From Achatina immaculata (Eukaryota > Mollusca > Gastropoda > Stylommatophora > Achatinidae), in the NCBI GenBank assembly GCA_009760885.1, contig CM019702.1, positions 48,947,925 to 49,011,924 on the forward strand: a stretch of DNA of 64,000 nt. Reading direction: 5' to 3'. Position 1 is the stretch's first letter, and every line of letters starts with the position of its first letter. The notes under the pieces are model-generated. The model worked only from the letters and a program-made list of their open reading frames with translations. It was not told the origin of the DNA and ran no database searches. Below, piece after piece: positions 51,463 through 63,360 of the stretch. Made by a program: the position numbers and the translations under genes.

Positions 51463-52384
51463 CAAGCTGCACCCAAATTAATTTAGCAAAACAAAATGTA
51501 CCCGTATCTGTGCTCACTGGACACGATTACGGCAGCGCTCAAGAAGTATTAAGCGAGGTGGGGCAAAGTGGGATTCATTATATGGATTTTTTAAAATGAA
51601 AATGAGAGGATGGTCAACACAAATGTGGTTTCTTACAAGTTAAAATGAATAGAAAAGAGCGCCCCCCCCCCCCCCAATGTATGATGAATATCAACACCCT
51701 TGACCAATATTTACAAGGCATTTACAAAGGAAAACCGCGCGACCGTCTTCATCTCCTCGACCGTGGCAACCCTGTACACACATCCAAAACATGTACATAA
51801 CTAGCAAACGCCCTGCAGTAATATGCAGGCCCGGCGCGGTCGATGCTCTCGCCGGCCTCATGGCTACTTCTACTACATGACTTCTGCATCACGAGCTTGC
51901 ATAATATTCATCATACAAAGAACTGGGAGGGGCGGGGGAGACAATTAAACAGCTGATTACATGATGTAGTTACATACATGGGAAAGCTGAAAGAAACCCA
52001 GCGCAGTTTAATGTGTTATTGTTTAACGAACAAATCAACGTGCCTAGCCTGAACATGAAGGCAGAAATCACAGTGACTCTCAGCTGGCACACTGACTCTC
52101 AGCGGAGGGGCAAATCACTTCCCGCGGAGGAATTTCAAGTCTTTCAATAATTACCACCATAAAAGAATGTATAATTGGTGAAAACCTTTCAGGGCGATGA
52201 TTTATTATATAGAGGAGAATTTGAGAGAGGGGACGGGGGCGGCCTGGGTTGAAATTGGGTCCTGGGATGTTGAGAATCACTGTGCTGTAAAAATGACATA
52301 AGAAACTGGGACCAACGGTTCTAGATCTCTTCTAGGTAGCACACTGGCGCACTGTTACAGCCTTACTTCTTCAGTCTCTATGAA
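51463..52384. other. FOXN3 5' region, moderately CpG-rich, nothing recognised
   Basis: Includes a 15-C run (51661-51675). No exon or mobile element could be supported. Confidence 0.35.
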
Positions 52385-52665
52385 ACTGCAAGCGAGACAT
52401 TACTTGCAGCCGATGTTGTGAAGGTGTTTAAGCACGGCAATGTCTCGGATTGGGAGTGGGTTATGTTGTGCAGTTTTTTTGGGTGGAGCTAAAAAGCAAA
52501 AGATGTGGAATACTTCTTTAGCAGACTGCACCGCCATGGGGACGGACCATGGCGACCCGGGCCCCGTTAGCCAGGATAGCCCTGTTATCGGGGGGGGGGG
52601 ACCAACGGAGAGGAGAATCAGGGTCCAGGTCGGCTATGGTTCGCCAAACATAACGCTTCATGTCA
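52385..52665 (-). mobile_element. SINE-like repeat copy C
   Basis: Shares tcggctatggttcgcca, cgttagccaggatagccctg, ttctttagcagactgcaccg and ttgcagccgatgttgtgaag with the other copies. On the - strand it ends in agagactgaagaagtaagg (left edge), a trace of the GAA-type tail of copy D. Confidence 0.75.
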
Positions 52666-53831
52666 CTTACGGGCCAATGAATGCCACAGTGGACTGCGTC
52701 TTCAGTCTGCCTAAAAGAGTTGACAGTAACGTGTTTTCCCATGGTGATGTAACCAGATTCGAAAGAACTATGACACTTACAAAGGAGTCGGGCAACAGAG
52801 GGAAAAAAATAATAGAGGAGGAGCTTGGGACGTTTGGGTGGAGCCATGACAGACTAAAATGTATCATTTATGAAAAGAACTGGAATCTGAAAGCTTGATG
52901 CAGTGATTCCACAGAACTACTTCTTAGTTCCACACAGAAAACTCAAACAAACCAATGCAAATTCTATCCGACTTTCTGTCTGCGTTATAAGATCCAAACC
53001 AGGCTTTTCTCATCGAGGGCCAAGATACAAATAACCGGCCTTCTGATGTTATGGAGGAGATTTTGAGACCGCGAAGAACATTTAAAAGCAGTGAGGGAGG
53101 GCAGTCCCCATAAGCATAAAATGTTGAGAAACCCCGATTGTATATCATGTTATCGACAGATCAAGTTCACAGACAAGAAGCATCCTACAAGTACACGCTT
53201 AATTCTTTAAAAGTGAAGAAATAAATATAATAAAGAAAAAATGCAATAACAACAAAAAAAAACTTACCATAACAATAAGATAATCTTTGATAGGGAATCT
53301 ATGACAAATACACAGCTTCTGTTGTATGCACAGAATGTCTAAGCTGGCATTAAAAACAAAACCACATGCGATCCTCTAACCAGCTCGCTTCTGGCTTACA
53401 CGAGTGAAACAATGTCCGTCTCGTTCTTTCTACAGTTAACATCTCAGTATTTAAATAATTTTTAAAAAAAACAATAACGATTTGACTGCTCATTTTGCTA
53501 CCAGACAATGCGCGGCATGTCTCCATAGTAACATGTACACGAAATCACCCAATGCGTTGTGGATCCGGATGTGCGAATGAGTTAGAACAGATCGGCCACA
53601 GCCAACGAACATGGGTCGATTGCATAATAATCTTGGCGAGTATACTGTCGCTTTGTTTGTGTAAGTGAAGACCCAAACGGTTATAAACAGTGGCAATGTG
53701 CATGGTATCTACAAAATCATGTAGTCGCTCGATTATTTCACGCTCTGCTGCTACCAATACTACAACTACTTCAAAACTTGAACTACTACTACTAATACTA
53801 ATAAACACTAGTTTAAATTGCATCTATCATT

Positions 53832-54217
53832 ACCATTAACACTGCATTTCTGTGATTTCTGGTTGAATTCCTGGTGAAGACATTGTCCGATTTGGCAGCC
53901 AGCAATCCTAGCGTCAAGGTTGGCGAACCATAGCTGACCAAGACCCTGTCTCATTTCTCCGTTGGTACCTCTGTAGCAGATATGGAACAGTGGTGACCAG
54001 CCCCTAAAGTGGTGGAGTCTGCTAAAGAAGTATTTCGCACCCATACGTTATAGCTCCATTTAGGGACTGAAAAGGGCGAGGGGGGGGGGGGGGAAGCCGT
54101 AATAACCGACTCCCACGCCGACACGATGTTGTGCACTAACATTTTCACCGCATCGGTCGCAAAGAGCACCAGTTCGAGTTCCAAGGAGACTGACGACGAA
54201 GAAGAAGACCATTAACA
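53832..54217 (+). mobile_element. SINE-like repeat copy D, complete, with 10-bp target-site duplication and GAA tail
   Basis: accattaaca at 53832-53841 and 54208-54217 flanks a 366-bp body that ends in gactgacgacgaagaagaag. This copy fixes the orientation and ends of the family (copies A, B and C plus a fragment at 17879). A candidate pol III B-box-like stretch could not be confirmed, so tRNA origin is undecided. Contains a 12-bp G run that probably arose after insertion. Confidence 0.88.
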
Positions 54218-55854
54218 ACACTATTATATTATCATTATTATTATAAATACGCTGACTGCCCAGAAAGATTAGGGAGTTGTGTTAAAATGTTACCGATTCG
54301 TTAAATAATTCAAATTACAAAGAATGAGAATGAATACCGCGCTAATATACAGAATAAAAGAGCAATAACAATAACAAAATACACACACCAATGTTCCTCT
54401 TTTTTTTCTCCCCTTCCTCAAAACGAAAAAAAAGGTCACCACTCAGTGAGAAAATAATGAGTCTGATTTATCCGTGTGTGTGGTGGGGGGAGGGAAGAAG
54501 AGGGGGGGGGGAGAGAAAAGAAGAAGAAAAAGGAGAGGGACTAAGAGAGGAGAAGAGAGAGAAGTTTGTCAGGATCGCGATCATTACTGCTGCAGTTCTG
54601 CAATCAATGGACCCTGCACATCACATGTCTGGGAACCTCGCTCTATAAGACTCCAAAACTCGTGGTGGTGGCGCAGTCGGGTGCAGTCCCACGTATATTA
54701 AAACGCGGGCAGTAATGGTGGTGGTGAGGGTTTGTATCTCATCCCCCTATTGCCGTCTCTGATGTAGCCATAAAAGCGCTTCATGTGTATGCAGCTCTGG
54801 TGAAAGAACTATCAAAACCAGAACAGCATATCTGGCTATCACTTACGGCCACAATTTAATTCTCTTATTCTGAGGAACTACAAGACTCTGACTGCTATAC
54901 AAACATCTCTCTCCTACCAATCTTTATATGAACCACAAAAGCGGTCTTGCGCTGTCTTTGTCTTGCAAAGAGCCTGCGTGAGAAAGTCAAAACGTTGAGG
55001 GAGACAACGCCGCGGCTTGGGTTCTGAATGAAGCAGTGATAAGCGCAAGGAACGTCTACAGCAACGGGACCATCTCCCCCACACCATCCCGCATGTTCGA
55101 CCCAAATTTAAATCATTACCCCAGTGAGCCCCGTCTCGTGGGCCGGGTGGTGCTCACGAACGGCAAGCACCGAGTACTAGAAAAAAAAACGGGCAGGTAT
55201 GGAGAAAACGGGCAGGGAATGGAGGAGCTGGCGTTATTTGACGTTAACCCGCCTGTTACCATGGAGACGCTGGTGCATCCATGATAACTAAGCAACGCTC
55301 TTACCCTTCCGAAAATGCTGCCTGGATAAACGGAAAGTGAATGGTGGCCAGGTTTTTAACTGTGCTGGCCAACCTAGATTTTCCACCACAACGATCGAAA
55401 GCTAAGATTATACTTTCCAGATTGCGAGACACTACTCGTGGGGAGAAAGTAAAAAAAAAAAAAAACCTGCACCACATAAAACTTTTTTCCCTGGGAGGGT
55501 GGAGAGAGGGAGAGATTTAAGAGAGAGAGCAAGAGAGATTTAAAAGAGAGAGTGAGAGGGAGGGTGCTACTGTCATTATTTTATAAAATAGTCAATAATG
55601 ATGCCACTTGCCAGCAACGGATAATTTATTTTCTTCCCGTGAAATCGTTTGCTAAGAATGTTCAGCAGTGACATTAAGCAGAAGGAAGGTCATACTGACA
55701 GCAGGCTTCATGGGATGGCAAAATGCACCCTTACTAAACGTTAAGCTTCATTTCCTTCACATTCTGGTCACAAACTTGGCCAAACTTGTAAGTATAAAGT
55801 GGCGGCAAAAATGGCTGTTACAGCTGGATGACCTATCAAGAGCTGCTCGAGAGC

Positions 55855-56112
55855 TCCTCCAGAGATGCTCAAGAACTCGTTCCTTCGGGGATGGTCAGGA
55901 ACATTTCACTCATCCAGAGCTGCTCAAGAACCTATGGCTCATCCAGAGCGACTCAGAACCTATGGCTCATCCAGAGACACTAAAGAACCTATGGCTCATC
56001 CAAAGCCACTCAAGAACCTATGGGTCATCCAGAGCCGCTAAGAACCTATGGGTCATCCAGAGCCGCTCAAGAACCTATGGCTCATCCACAGCCACTCAAG
56101 AACCTATGAAAA
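55855..56112. repeat. Tandem repeat of about 30 bp, 7-8 copies
   Basis: Units of ctcatccagagccactcaag followed by aacctatgg run from about 55910 to 56110, preceded by a more diverged part. Point changes such as gctcatcc/ggtcatcc define variants. Confidence 0.88.
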
Positions 56113-56295
56113 AGTAAAAATAGCCTTATCATGCCACAAAGGCTTCCACGTAATATAGTATTAGTGGCCATAATTTTGCATGGCTAATCAGCATACTATG
56201 GGGTGATGAGGTCAGCATTATGTCTTTCATTCCACAGATCCTGAAACCAGACACCTATTTCTACAATTATGTGACCGGGTGGTGGTTGTTGTGGG

Positions 56296-56343
56296 TGGGG
56301 GGGGGGGGCGCGAAGAAATGTGTGTGTGCGTGCGCGCGCCCCT
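56296..56343. repeat. G-run plus alternating GT/GC tract
   Basis: An 11-13 G run followed by gtgtgtgtgcgtgcgcgcgc. Alternating purine-pyrimidine of this type favours left-handed DNA in vitro. No function is implied. Confidence 0.8.
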
Positions 56344-56450
56344 GTCTATGGCCAGAATTGAACCACAAAACACATCACAAGATAAAGGTACAAGTGCACG
56401 AACCAGTTCGCTATTCTGGTTCCTTATCAATCTCAAATGAAAGAACTCAC

Positions 56451-56463
56451 CTGAGTCTGCCAT
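56451..56463 (-). CDS. FOXN3: Candidate FOXN3 first coding exon (5' coding end)
   Basis: On the - strand, an ATG in an excellent context (A at -3, G at +4) reads M-A-D-S plus one G, then a consensus donor gtgagt. The leftover single base matches the two bases that open the exon at 43452, giving ...[15 protein letters not shown]. The intron would be 13 kb. Short ATG-plus-donor combinations arise by chance, and the region upstream of it is AT-rich and partly repeat-derived, so this is only a candidate. Confidence 0.35.
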
Positions 56464-56639
56464 TTTTTTAAAAAAAAACTATTTAGGCGAGGTCCTTCTA
56501 TAAAATTCTCAGCTCAGTAACTAAAGCACTGCTCTATTTTGCTGGTAAAGGCACATCATCTGAAAAAACAGAGAAAAGTCTATGGTGTAAATAACATTAC
56601 AAAACATTCATTTATATTACACGGTGGCATGTAAAATCC

Positions 56640-56975
56640 TTGTTTCTATGCCTTTAAGGTATATTGGGGATAAGGGGCTGGGCCTATATTTTCAAGACCA
56701 TCCACACATGAAACCATGATGTGGTTTGTATCATGCCTGGCCACCACTCCCCTCTCCCCTTTCCATGCCATTAAGGTATATTGTGGGTACAGTGTTAGGC
56801 CTGTATTACCTACCCAGATTTCTCTGGCACCCATTTTTAGAGGCTGGGTGGACTCTATGGCCTTTTTTGTGTGATGGAACCAGGAAAATAAAACATATGC
56901 TGGGATTTTAACTCAACATCACTGGATTAGTGGACCAAGCACCAACTTACTCGGCCAACCAGACTGCCACTCCAC
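56640..56975 (-). mobile_element. tRNA-derived SINE
   Basis: On the - strand from about 56975 the sequence gcagtctggttggccgagta...ggtgcttggtccactaatcc...gagttaaaatccc has the layout of a Leu/Ser-type tRNA. It shows an A-box-like TGGCCGAGTNNGTTGG and a decayed B box GAGTTAAAATCCC about 40 bases later. The body that follows contains a doubled segment (aaggtatattg.gg...ggcctgtatt near 56657 and 56775). Confidence 0.6.
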
Positions 56976-59900
56976 AGTGACACTGCTGCTAACAATTAAA
57001 CATCATGACACAATTCTACACAACATAAACATTCAGAGATGGAAAGGAAACATTTAAAATGTAAGATTTTTGTATAATAGATGTTGTTCATACCATAATT
57101 CTTGCAGCACACTACAATTATTTCATCTTTCTAGCTTTCAAAAGCCTTCTACTTCAGGGACTTCTGTTGTCCATCCACATTCATGATTTCTACCATTTAT
57201 ACTTTTTGTATGCTTGGGATGTTACTGCTTTGTCTATTATTTTCTAGAGAAATCTGGGAAGGTAAATTTAGCCAGGGATGGTGTGGTCACATCACACTTT
57301 CATGTGCCAAAGGTCCTGGAAACAGGGCATAATGCCGTATCCCTAATATGCTTTAATGGCACAGAAACAAGAATTTTACTATTACCTATTACTTTCTATC
57401 CTTCACAACACCATCTCTCTTATATTTTTTGACAAGACTTTTTTTTGTCTCTCCAGCTCTTCTCCTACATTCATTAGTTATCTTAGTTGTCCAGGGAATT
57501 CGCAACATTCCTCTAATAAACCACATTTCTACTGCTTCCACTAATCTTTGTGCAGACCTGCTTATCGAAAAAAAAAAAAATTAATTAACACTACATAATA
57601 TTTGAATTTGAAAAGAAAAATGAGCCACATTATGATGTATTACTGACAGTAATATTACTGTCACATTATGCTATTAGGATCAATGATATTTCATGGATGT
57701 TAAATGATATCATATCAACCAGAACTGTTTGACTAGTTACAATCAACAGTGATATGGTTTCTCAGAAAATGCAGTAGAATCTATCACCAATGCCACAGCA
57801 CTGTGGTCATTAAGGATACTCTACGAGCAGCAGTTCCAAAACAAATCTGGACATAACCCTGAACCAATAACAGTACATGACCCATAATCAATAATAAAAG
57901 AAATACTGACATTCAACAAAAATTAACTATTTCAATTCCTTTCACGTGATGTAACTTTGCAAATGTGGCTGATGTTATTTTAATATTTGGGTACGGAAAC
58001 ATAAACCAGCAAGATTTCCTTAAAATCTTGTAAACACTATTATTGTTTTTTAAAAATGTATTCTCATGACCCCCATCTCATACACCCCCATAATCTAGGT
58101 CACCTCACATGGCTAGGAACTGCTACTTTACAGCCATATATGCACCTGTGCTTGTCAACAATGCATGACAATGGTAATGCTGTAACATTTTACCATCCAA
58201 TATTTTTAATGGGACAGTTAAAATCTTTCCAACTTCCCCTACTCCACTCCCTCACATCTTTAAGTGATGCCTCAAACAAAAAAAAAGAGATGATGATCTT
58301 TCTTCTTCCCGCAAACAAGTTTTCTAAGTGGCATTCTTGCATCCATTATTTCAAATGTTCATATTTTCTTCTCGTTCATATTTTCTTCTCTCCAAACCTC
58401 ATTGATCTGTCCCTTACAAGAAGGGCAATTTAATTGTCAAGCCCATTCGGCGCAAGTTTAACTTGGCCACATATATGACAGAAAATAGAGCATCCTATAT
58501 TCACATGAATCTAATGTAGTCAGCGGAGACAGTCAAAGGGATGAGAAGCTGTCAGCGCCAATTCACTAATGCTAGTCAAGTCCCACTTTTAACCCTGGCA
58601 CGAAGAAATATGACACCTTCTATTAGGAAGTTTTTGTTCAGCATTGTCTACCATAGCATGCCACTACTTTCAGTGCATCAATACAAAAAAAAACCAAAAA
58701 AATGTTGGTCTTCCTAAATCTGTGCTATGCATTTTCAAAAAGTAAAGCTCCAAAATAAAAAAATAAAAAAATAATTCCAGCTATTTATTTAAAACTTTAT
58801 CTTTAAAAATGTCATTTAAATGTGCTTTTTTTCACATTCTTATTATTCTGATTTATGTAGAATTTAAAACATAATAAGCAAACTGATATCTGAGAAAATG
58901 AATTACAGTAATTATCCCATACATAATTAATGGTAATTTTGGTGCAACAAAAGTGGTTTATCTGAAAAATCTTGACTCAGTAATGATGGCAAGAGAAGAT
59001 GTATTTTCCCAGGGAGGTAATCGTTAATACATTAGACATTCTTTTAGTATTAAGCTGCCCAGGCCATAAGGAAAGTCCTGACCATCAACCATCACATACA
59101 TGCTCCCTGCATGCTGCTGTTTAGAGCAGATAACTTGCTTCTACAATTCTGAGACTGAGGCCTTACACATATGGATCTATCACTACTCTGTCCCCACAAG
59201 TTCCTCCATTTTCCTCTTTGTTTTTTTTTTTTAATACTATGGACACTTAGTGCTTTTTATGCCATAGAAGATTACCATTTATCACACACCACTGTCTCAA
59301 TGGTTCTCAGTGATGTTCTTATAACACTAATCAGTAGCCACACTAACCAGCAATTACACTTACGTTACCAATTTAAAACCAGCAAAACCTAAACCTCTGG
59401 AGGTATCAGTTTTAACTGGTTAAAAAAAAAAACTTCATAAAAAGCAACCACTGAAATCATCTGGAGGATAATTGGGCCAGTAGGATGATGATGCTCAATT
59501 TGCATGGAGGAGAATCAGACAGTTTTGAATTTGGTTCAACACATGAGCATTGTGTAAAGATTAAATCTCACCACTAATAAGATAAGGAAAGAAAAAGTTC
59601 ACATGAACATTCCGCTGGTGTTTTAAAGTGTGTTTAAATTTTACATTTTAAAAGTATAAAGTGCTAAATGTTGTATTGAGAAAACCAACACTATGAAAAG
59701 AAAAAAACTAGAAAAGTACTTTATGCAAAGTGAAAGACAGTTATAATTCTACCAGTTTCAAAGAAGCCCAAGCATGATCACTATAACCATGTTAAGGCAT
59801 CATAAACTTTAAAGAAATTTCTTTATTTCCCTGAATTTATCAGCCATTAAAATTATTGAGATTTCAGGAAACATTCCACTGTGAATACACAAGAAATAAT

Positions 59901-61379
59901 ACACATAAATAAAAGGTTCATGACAAATATTTCAGTTTATAATCAGCAACTGCAGTTTCCATCCCGCTTAAACAGCGATTATCAGTCATGAAATGGTTCA
60001 CACTTAGGGACCAAATACTCAAACTTGTGTTTAAAAATAAATCTTAGTTTGTTAGTTTACTTCATTAAATGTGTTCACTTTCTCAGCTGTCTGTTTTTTT
60101 TTTTCCCTGAAACCACTTACAAGCAATGCATATGTGTATGTAGGTCATAGATCCTGTCTGTTTATGTCTAATAAAACCACAGCTGTTGAGGTTACAAGCC
60201 TATGCTGATCATGTGTTGTGCTGACAAATGAGCAGAAGTGTAATACAAACAAACAAAAATTAGTCCATGCTGCTCATTTGTGTTTCTGGCATGGATTGTG
60301 TTTAGTTACAACACCAGTTATTAAATTTCAATATAAACACATCATAAGGCAGTGTGCTTGGTTTTAAGAGAAAACGTAACACAGCTAAGCAACATTCACT
60401 GATTCTAAGATTTCAATGTGATATTTTAGCCTTTTCAATTCTTTCATGCAGCTTATGGAAAAGTTTCAACTTCTAAAGCTGTGCTCAATGAGAAATATAA
60501 ATTCCTTACTCATCTGAACAGTTTCTCTCCTCATCTGAACAGCTGCTCTCTCTGCTTATACTTTCTGTGGCATCATCATCATCACCATCTGCTTTCATTA
60601 ACATCCAGGAAAGCAGGAGCTAAGACAAAACTCCTCTCTCATTTTGTTTTCCAGCTTTTTATCTGATATCCTATGGGGTTCTGTCTGAAAAGTGTGTCAC
60701 TGCATATTAGTATCTTTCCTCTATAACAAGCCCAGCCATTTGGTTGTCTGTTTGTTGCAAATGCAACATGTGACCATCATTTTAATTTCACCATTAGCAA
60801 ACATAGCAAAGCTAATTAGATTTATCAAAGCATACACATCAAAATTCTACAAATAATGTGAATGCAGAAGGTAAGATAACTTCACTGTGACTGGAAAAAA
60901 AAAAAGCAAAAGAAAAAGAGGGAGGCCTTCAGAGAAAAACTCACAGAAGATCATGACCAAACGATACAGGAAAAGAAAGGCAAGAGATATACCAAAAAAA
61001 TAAAATGACTGCACAATAAGAAGTCTGATTCTCCATGTCTCAGCACAAAATGTGATTATCTGCATTCATGTGAAACTTAAGCATGAACAGTTAACACCAC
61101 TATTTAAAAACAAGTGAGTGCAAGCACACCCCCCACGAAATGAATATTACTTTATACTTTGGCAACAAATGCAAAACATCTAAGAAGACTATTCACAGAA
61201 CAGGCACGATGAATTGCAGCAATTAATCACCATCAGGTGTTTCACAGATTTGTGTTGGTTATTATGCTTCTCCAGAGTACCCAATCCTCATTCAGGCCAT
61301 CAGACTGTCCAGTATCATTTCTCTCTGCCTTCCCCTGATTCTGCTTTCCTCTATTTTCCCTGTATATTCAATATTTTCA
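56976..61379. other. AT-rich sequence, no gene recognised
   Basis: Apart from the LINE fragment at 57415-57575, no coding frame, repeat array or RNA was supported. Open frames here (for example 58056-58433) are isolated, have unremarkable composition and match nothing known to me. Confidence 0.4.
57415..57575 (-). mobile_element. LINE 3' fragment, duplicate of 61420-61575
   Basis: About 155 bp (tctccagctcttctcctaca ... gtccagggaattcgcaacat ... ctttgtgcagacctg) matches 61420-61575 with few differences. The 61-kb copy is connected to a longer reverse transcriptase remnant, which identifies this piece. Confidence 0.8.
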
Positions 61380-62035
61380 GCGTCTCCTCTTCTCATTTCA
61401 TGTCCTATGAAAGTACACCATCTCTCTCATATTTTTTGACAAGATTTTTTTTTTGGTCTCTCCAGCTCTTCTCCTACATTCTTCATTAGTTATCGCTGGT
61501 GTCCAGGGAATTCGCAACATTCTTCTAATAAACCACATTTCTACTGGTTCCAATGATTTTTGTGCAGACCTGTCTATTGTCCATGGGTCACTTCCTTATA
61601 TAATAAGATGGATTCGATATATCAATTTAGGACTTGTTTTCTAACATTCATTGATGAGGACATGTTGCTTAATATTTTTCTCATTCTCTGAAATGCGGTC
61701 TTTTTGTTTGGTCTATTCCGTTCCACAGTTCCCATCTGAAGTTATTACTGGTCCAAGGTATTGGAATTTCTGCACCTGATTTAGAATAACTTCATTTAAT
61801 TTTATACTGCATTTTGGTGGATTCTGATTTTTAGATATAACCATAATCTCTGTCTTTTTTATGTTTAGAATAAGTCCTTTCTGTTCACTTTCTTTATCCA
61901 AGAGATTCTGCAGGTCTTGATGGTTCTCACCTATAAGTACTGTGTCATAAGAATACAGAAGATTGTTAATACTGTATCCTCCGACTATTATACCTGGTTC
62001 CATAATGATCATTCTTGGAATATTCTCGCTTTATA
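61380..62035 (-). mobile_element. RTE-type LINE remnant
   Basis: On the - strand 62012-61713 reads IIVGGYSINNLLYSYDTVLI (catalytic YADD region altered), LLDKESEQKGLILNIKKTEI and VQKFQYLGPVITSDGNCGTE. This is the RT palm-to-thumb segment typical of RTE-like elements. Further 3' the frame is broken. Confidence 0.85.
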
Positions 62036-63119
62036 GATTGTAAGATAAATTTTCATAACTTCATCCAACAATTACCAAACACAGAGAATTGTTTCAAATA
62101 TTTAAAAACTTTAGTGAAACTACTGTAAGATGAGGTTTCTTAAAAAATAAAATGAAAGCACAATCACTGCAATCTTTTACATGAGCACAATCATATGTGA
62201 AAATCTTCTGCAAACAATGTCCATAAACTTCAACACATTTAGTAAAAAAACATGATTGCAGAGGTTTATCTACATCCTATCTCAGACTACCACAAGCCAA
62301 ATGTAAGAGTTTTTTGGGGAGTTTTTTTTTTGTTTCTTCCCCCCCCCCCCCAATTTCTCACATAGAAGGTTTCTAAGGGAAAATATGAGACCCTGATACT
62401 ATTTTTTAAGATATAAATTTCTCTTTTTTAATTGTATGCTATGGTCTAGCACTCAAGTTGTTCTAATATCAGTCTGATCCATGTTTGCTTTTGGTGTTCT
62501 GCTGCCTCCAGAATCATGAAATTAACAGCTACACATCTTAACTCAGAAATACTTCTTATGACTTCTAAAAACCCCTGAAGGAAGAATTGAGTTGGAAGAC
62601 ATTTTATTACGTTTTTGTTTTTAAATTACATCTGCCCAGTTCTAATTCAGGCTTGGTCCCTTTGGCGAGGTACTGAAATTCAAATGAACATCTCTTTAGA
62701 TTCCTCATAGTGTATTCCTGTGTATTTTACCTCAAAATTTAATAAACAGTTTTCTTTAATGCAGCATCTCATACTCATTTTTATAACTGTATGGCTGCTT
62801 TAATTTAAATCCACAAACATTTGAGCCACAGATACACTCAGTTTTTTTTTTTAATGAACAATAATGAAACTCATTAGATGCCTTAACAAACAAGCCATCA
62901 GGTTTGAGAAGAGAAGATAAGAAAGACTTGAATTTCAAAGCCTACTATTATATAAAAAATAAATAAACTTATGAGCATCAGAAAGGATTCTCAATGCTAA
63001 AAATGATTACTATTCAACGAGAAACACAGAAAATGTTTCAAACAAGAACTAGATGTGACGTGCTTATTGGAGACCACAACACATTCACTGAAGCAGTATG
63101 CACGCTAGTCAACACAATA
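62036..63119. other. AT-rich sequence, nothing recognised
   Basis: Contains T-, C- and A-runs (about 62320-62352). No supported gene or element. Confidence 0.35.
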
Positions 63120-63360
63120 TTTTTTTTTTTACCCAGAGAAGAGAATCACAAAGCAAGCCATCAAACAGGAAACATCTGAAAAAAAGAAAAAAGGCTGACC
63201 TCGGGAGACCTTAAAGAGAACACTGACCAGAGAGGATAAAATAGTAGGCATAAAATCCCTTAATGAGGCTTAGAAGCTTACCAAGAATAGATACTCATGG
63301 CGAGACATTTTGTGAGCCCTATGTGGTATATGACAGCACAGGAAAGATATAAGATTACAA
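63120..63360 (+). mobile_element. RTE-type LINE 3' end, same family as 11.06-11.85 kb
   Basis: gagaatcacaaagcaagcca, ttaaagagaacactgaccag and accaagaatagat...gagccctatgtgg align with 11655-11820. Only the last 240 bp are present. Confidence 0.75.

Larger units (their letters stand above)
54218..56450. other. Presumed FOXN3 first intron, GC/CpG-rich 54.4-55.3 kb
   Basis: Contains purine-rich runs (54490-54560), a CpG-rich segment 54.6-55.3 kb with an X-box-like GTTACCATGGAGAC at 55255-55268, and the 30-bp tandem repeat at 55855-56110. The short open frames here (for example 55036-55284 on +) resemble nothing I know. Confidence 0.35.

Noticed and set aside
55036..55284. 82-residue + strand frame in CpG-rich DNA
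   Set aside because: No recognisable similarity, no splice context that leads anywhere, and length is not exceptional for GC-richer DNA.
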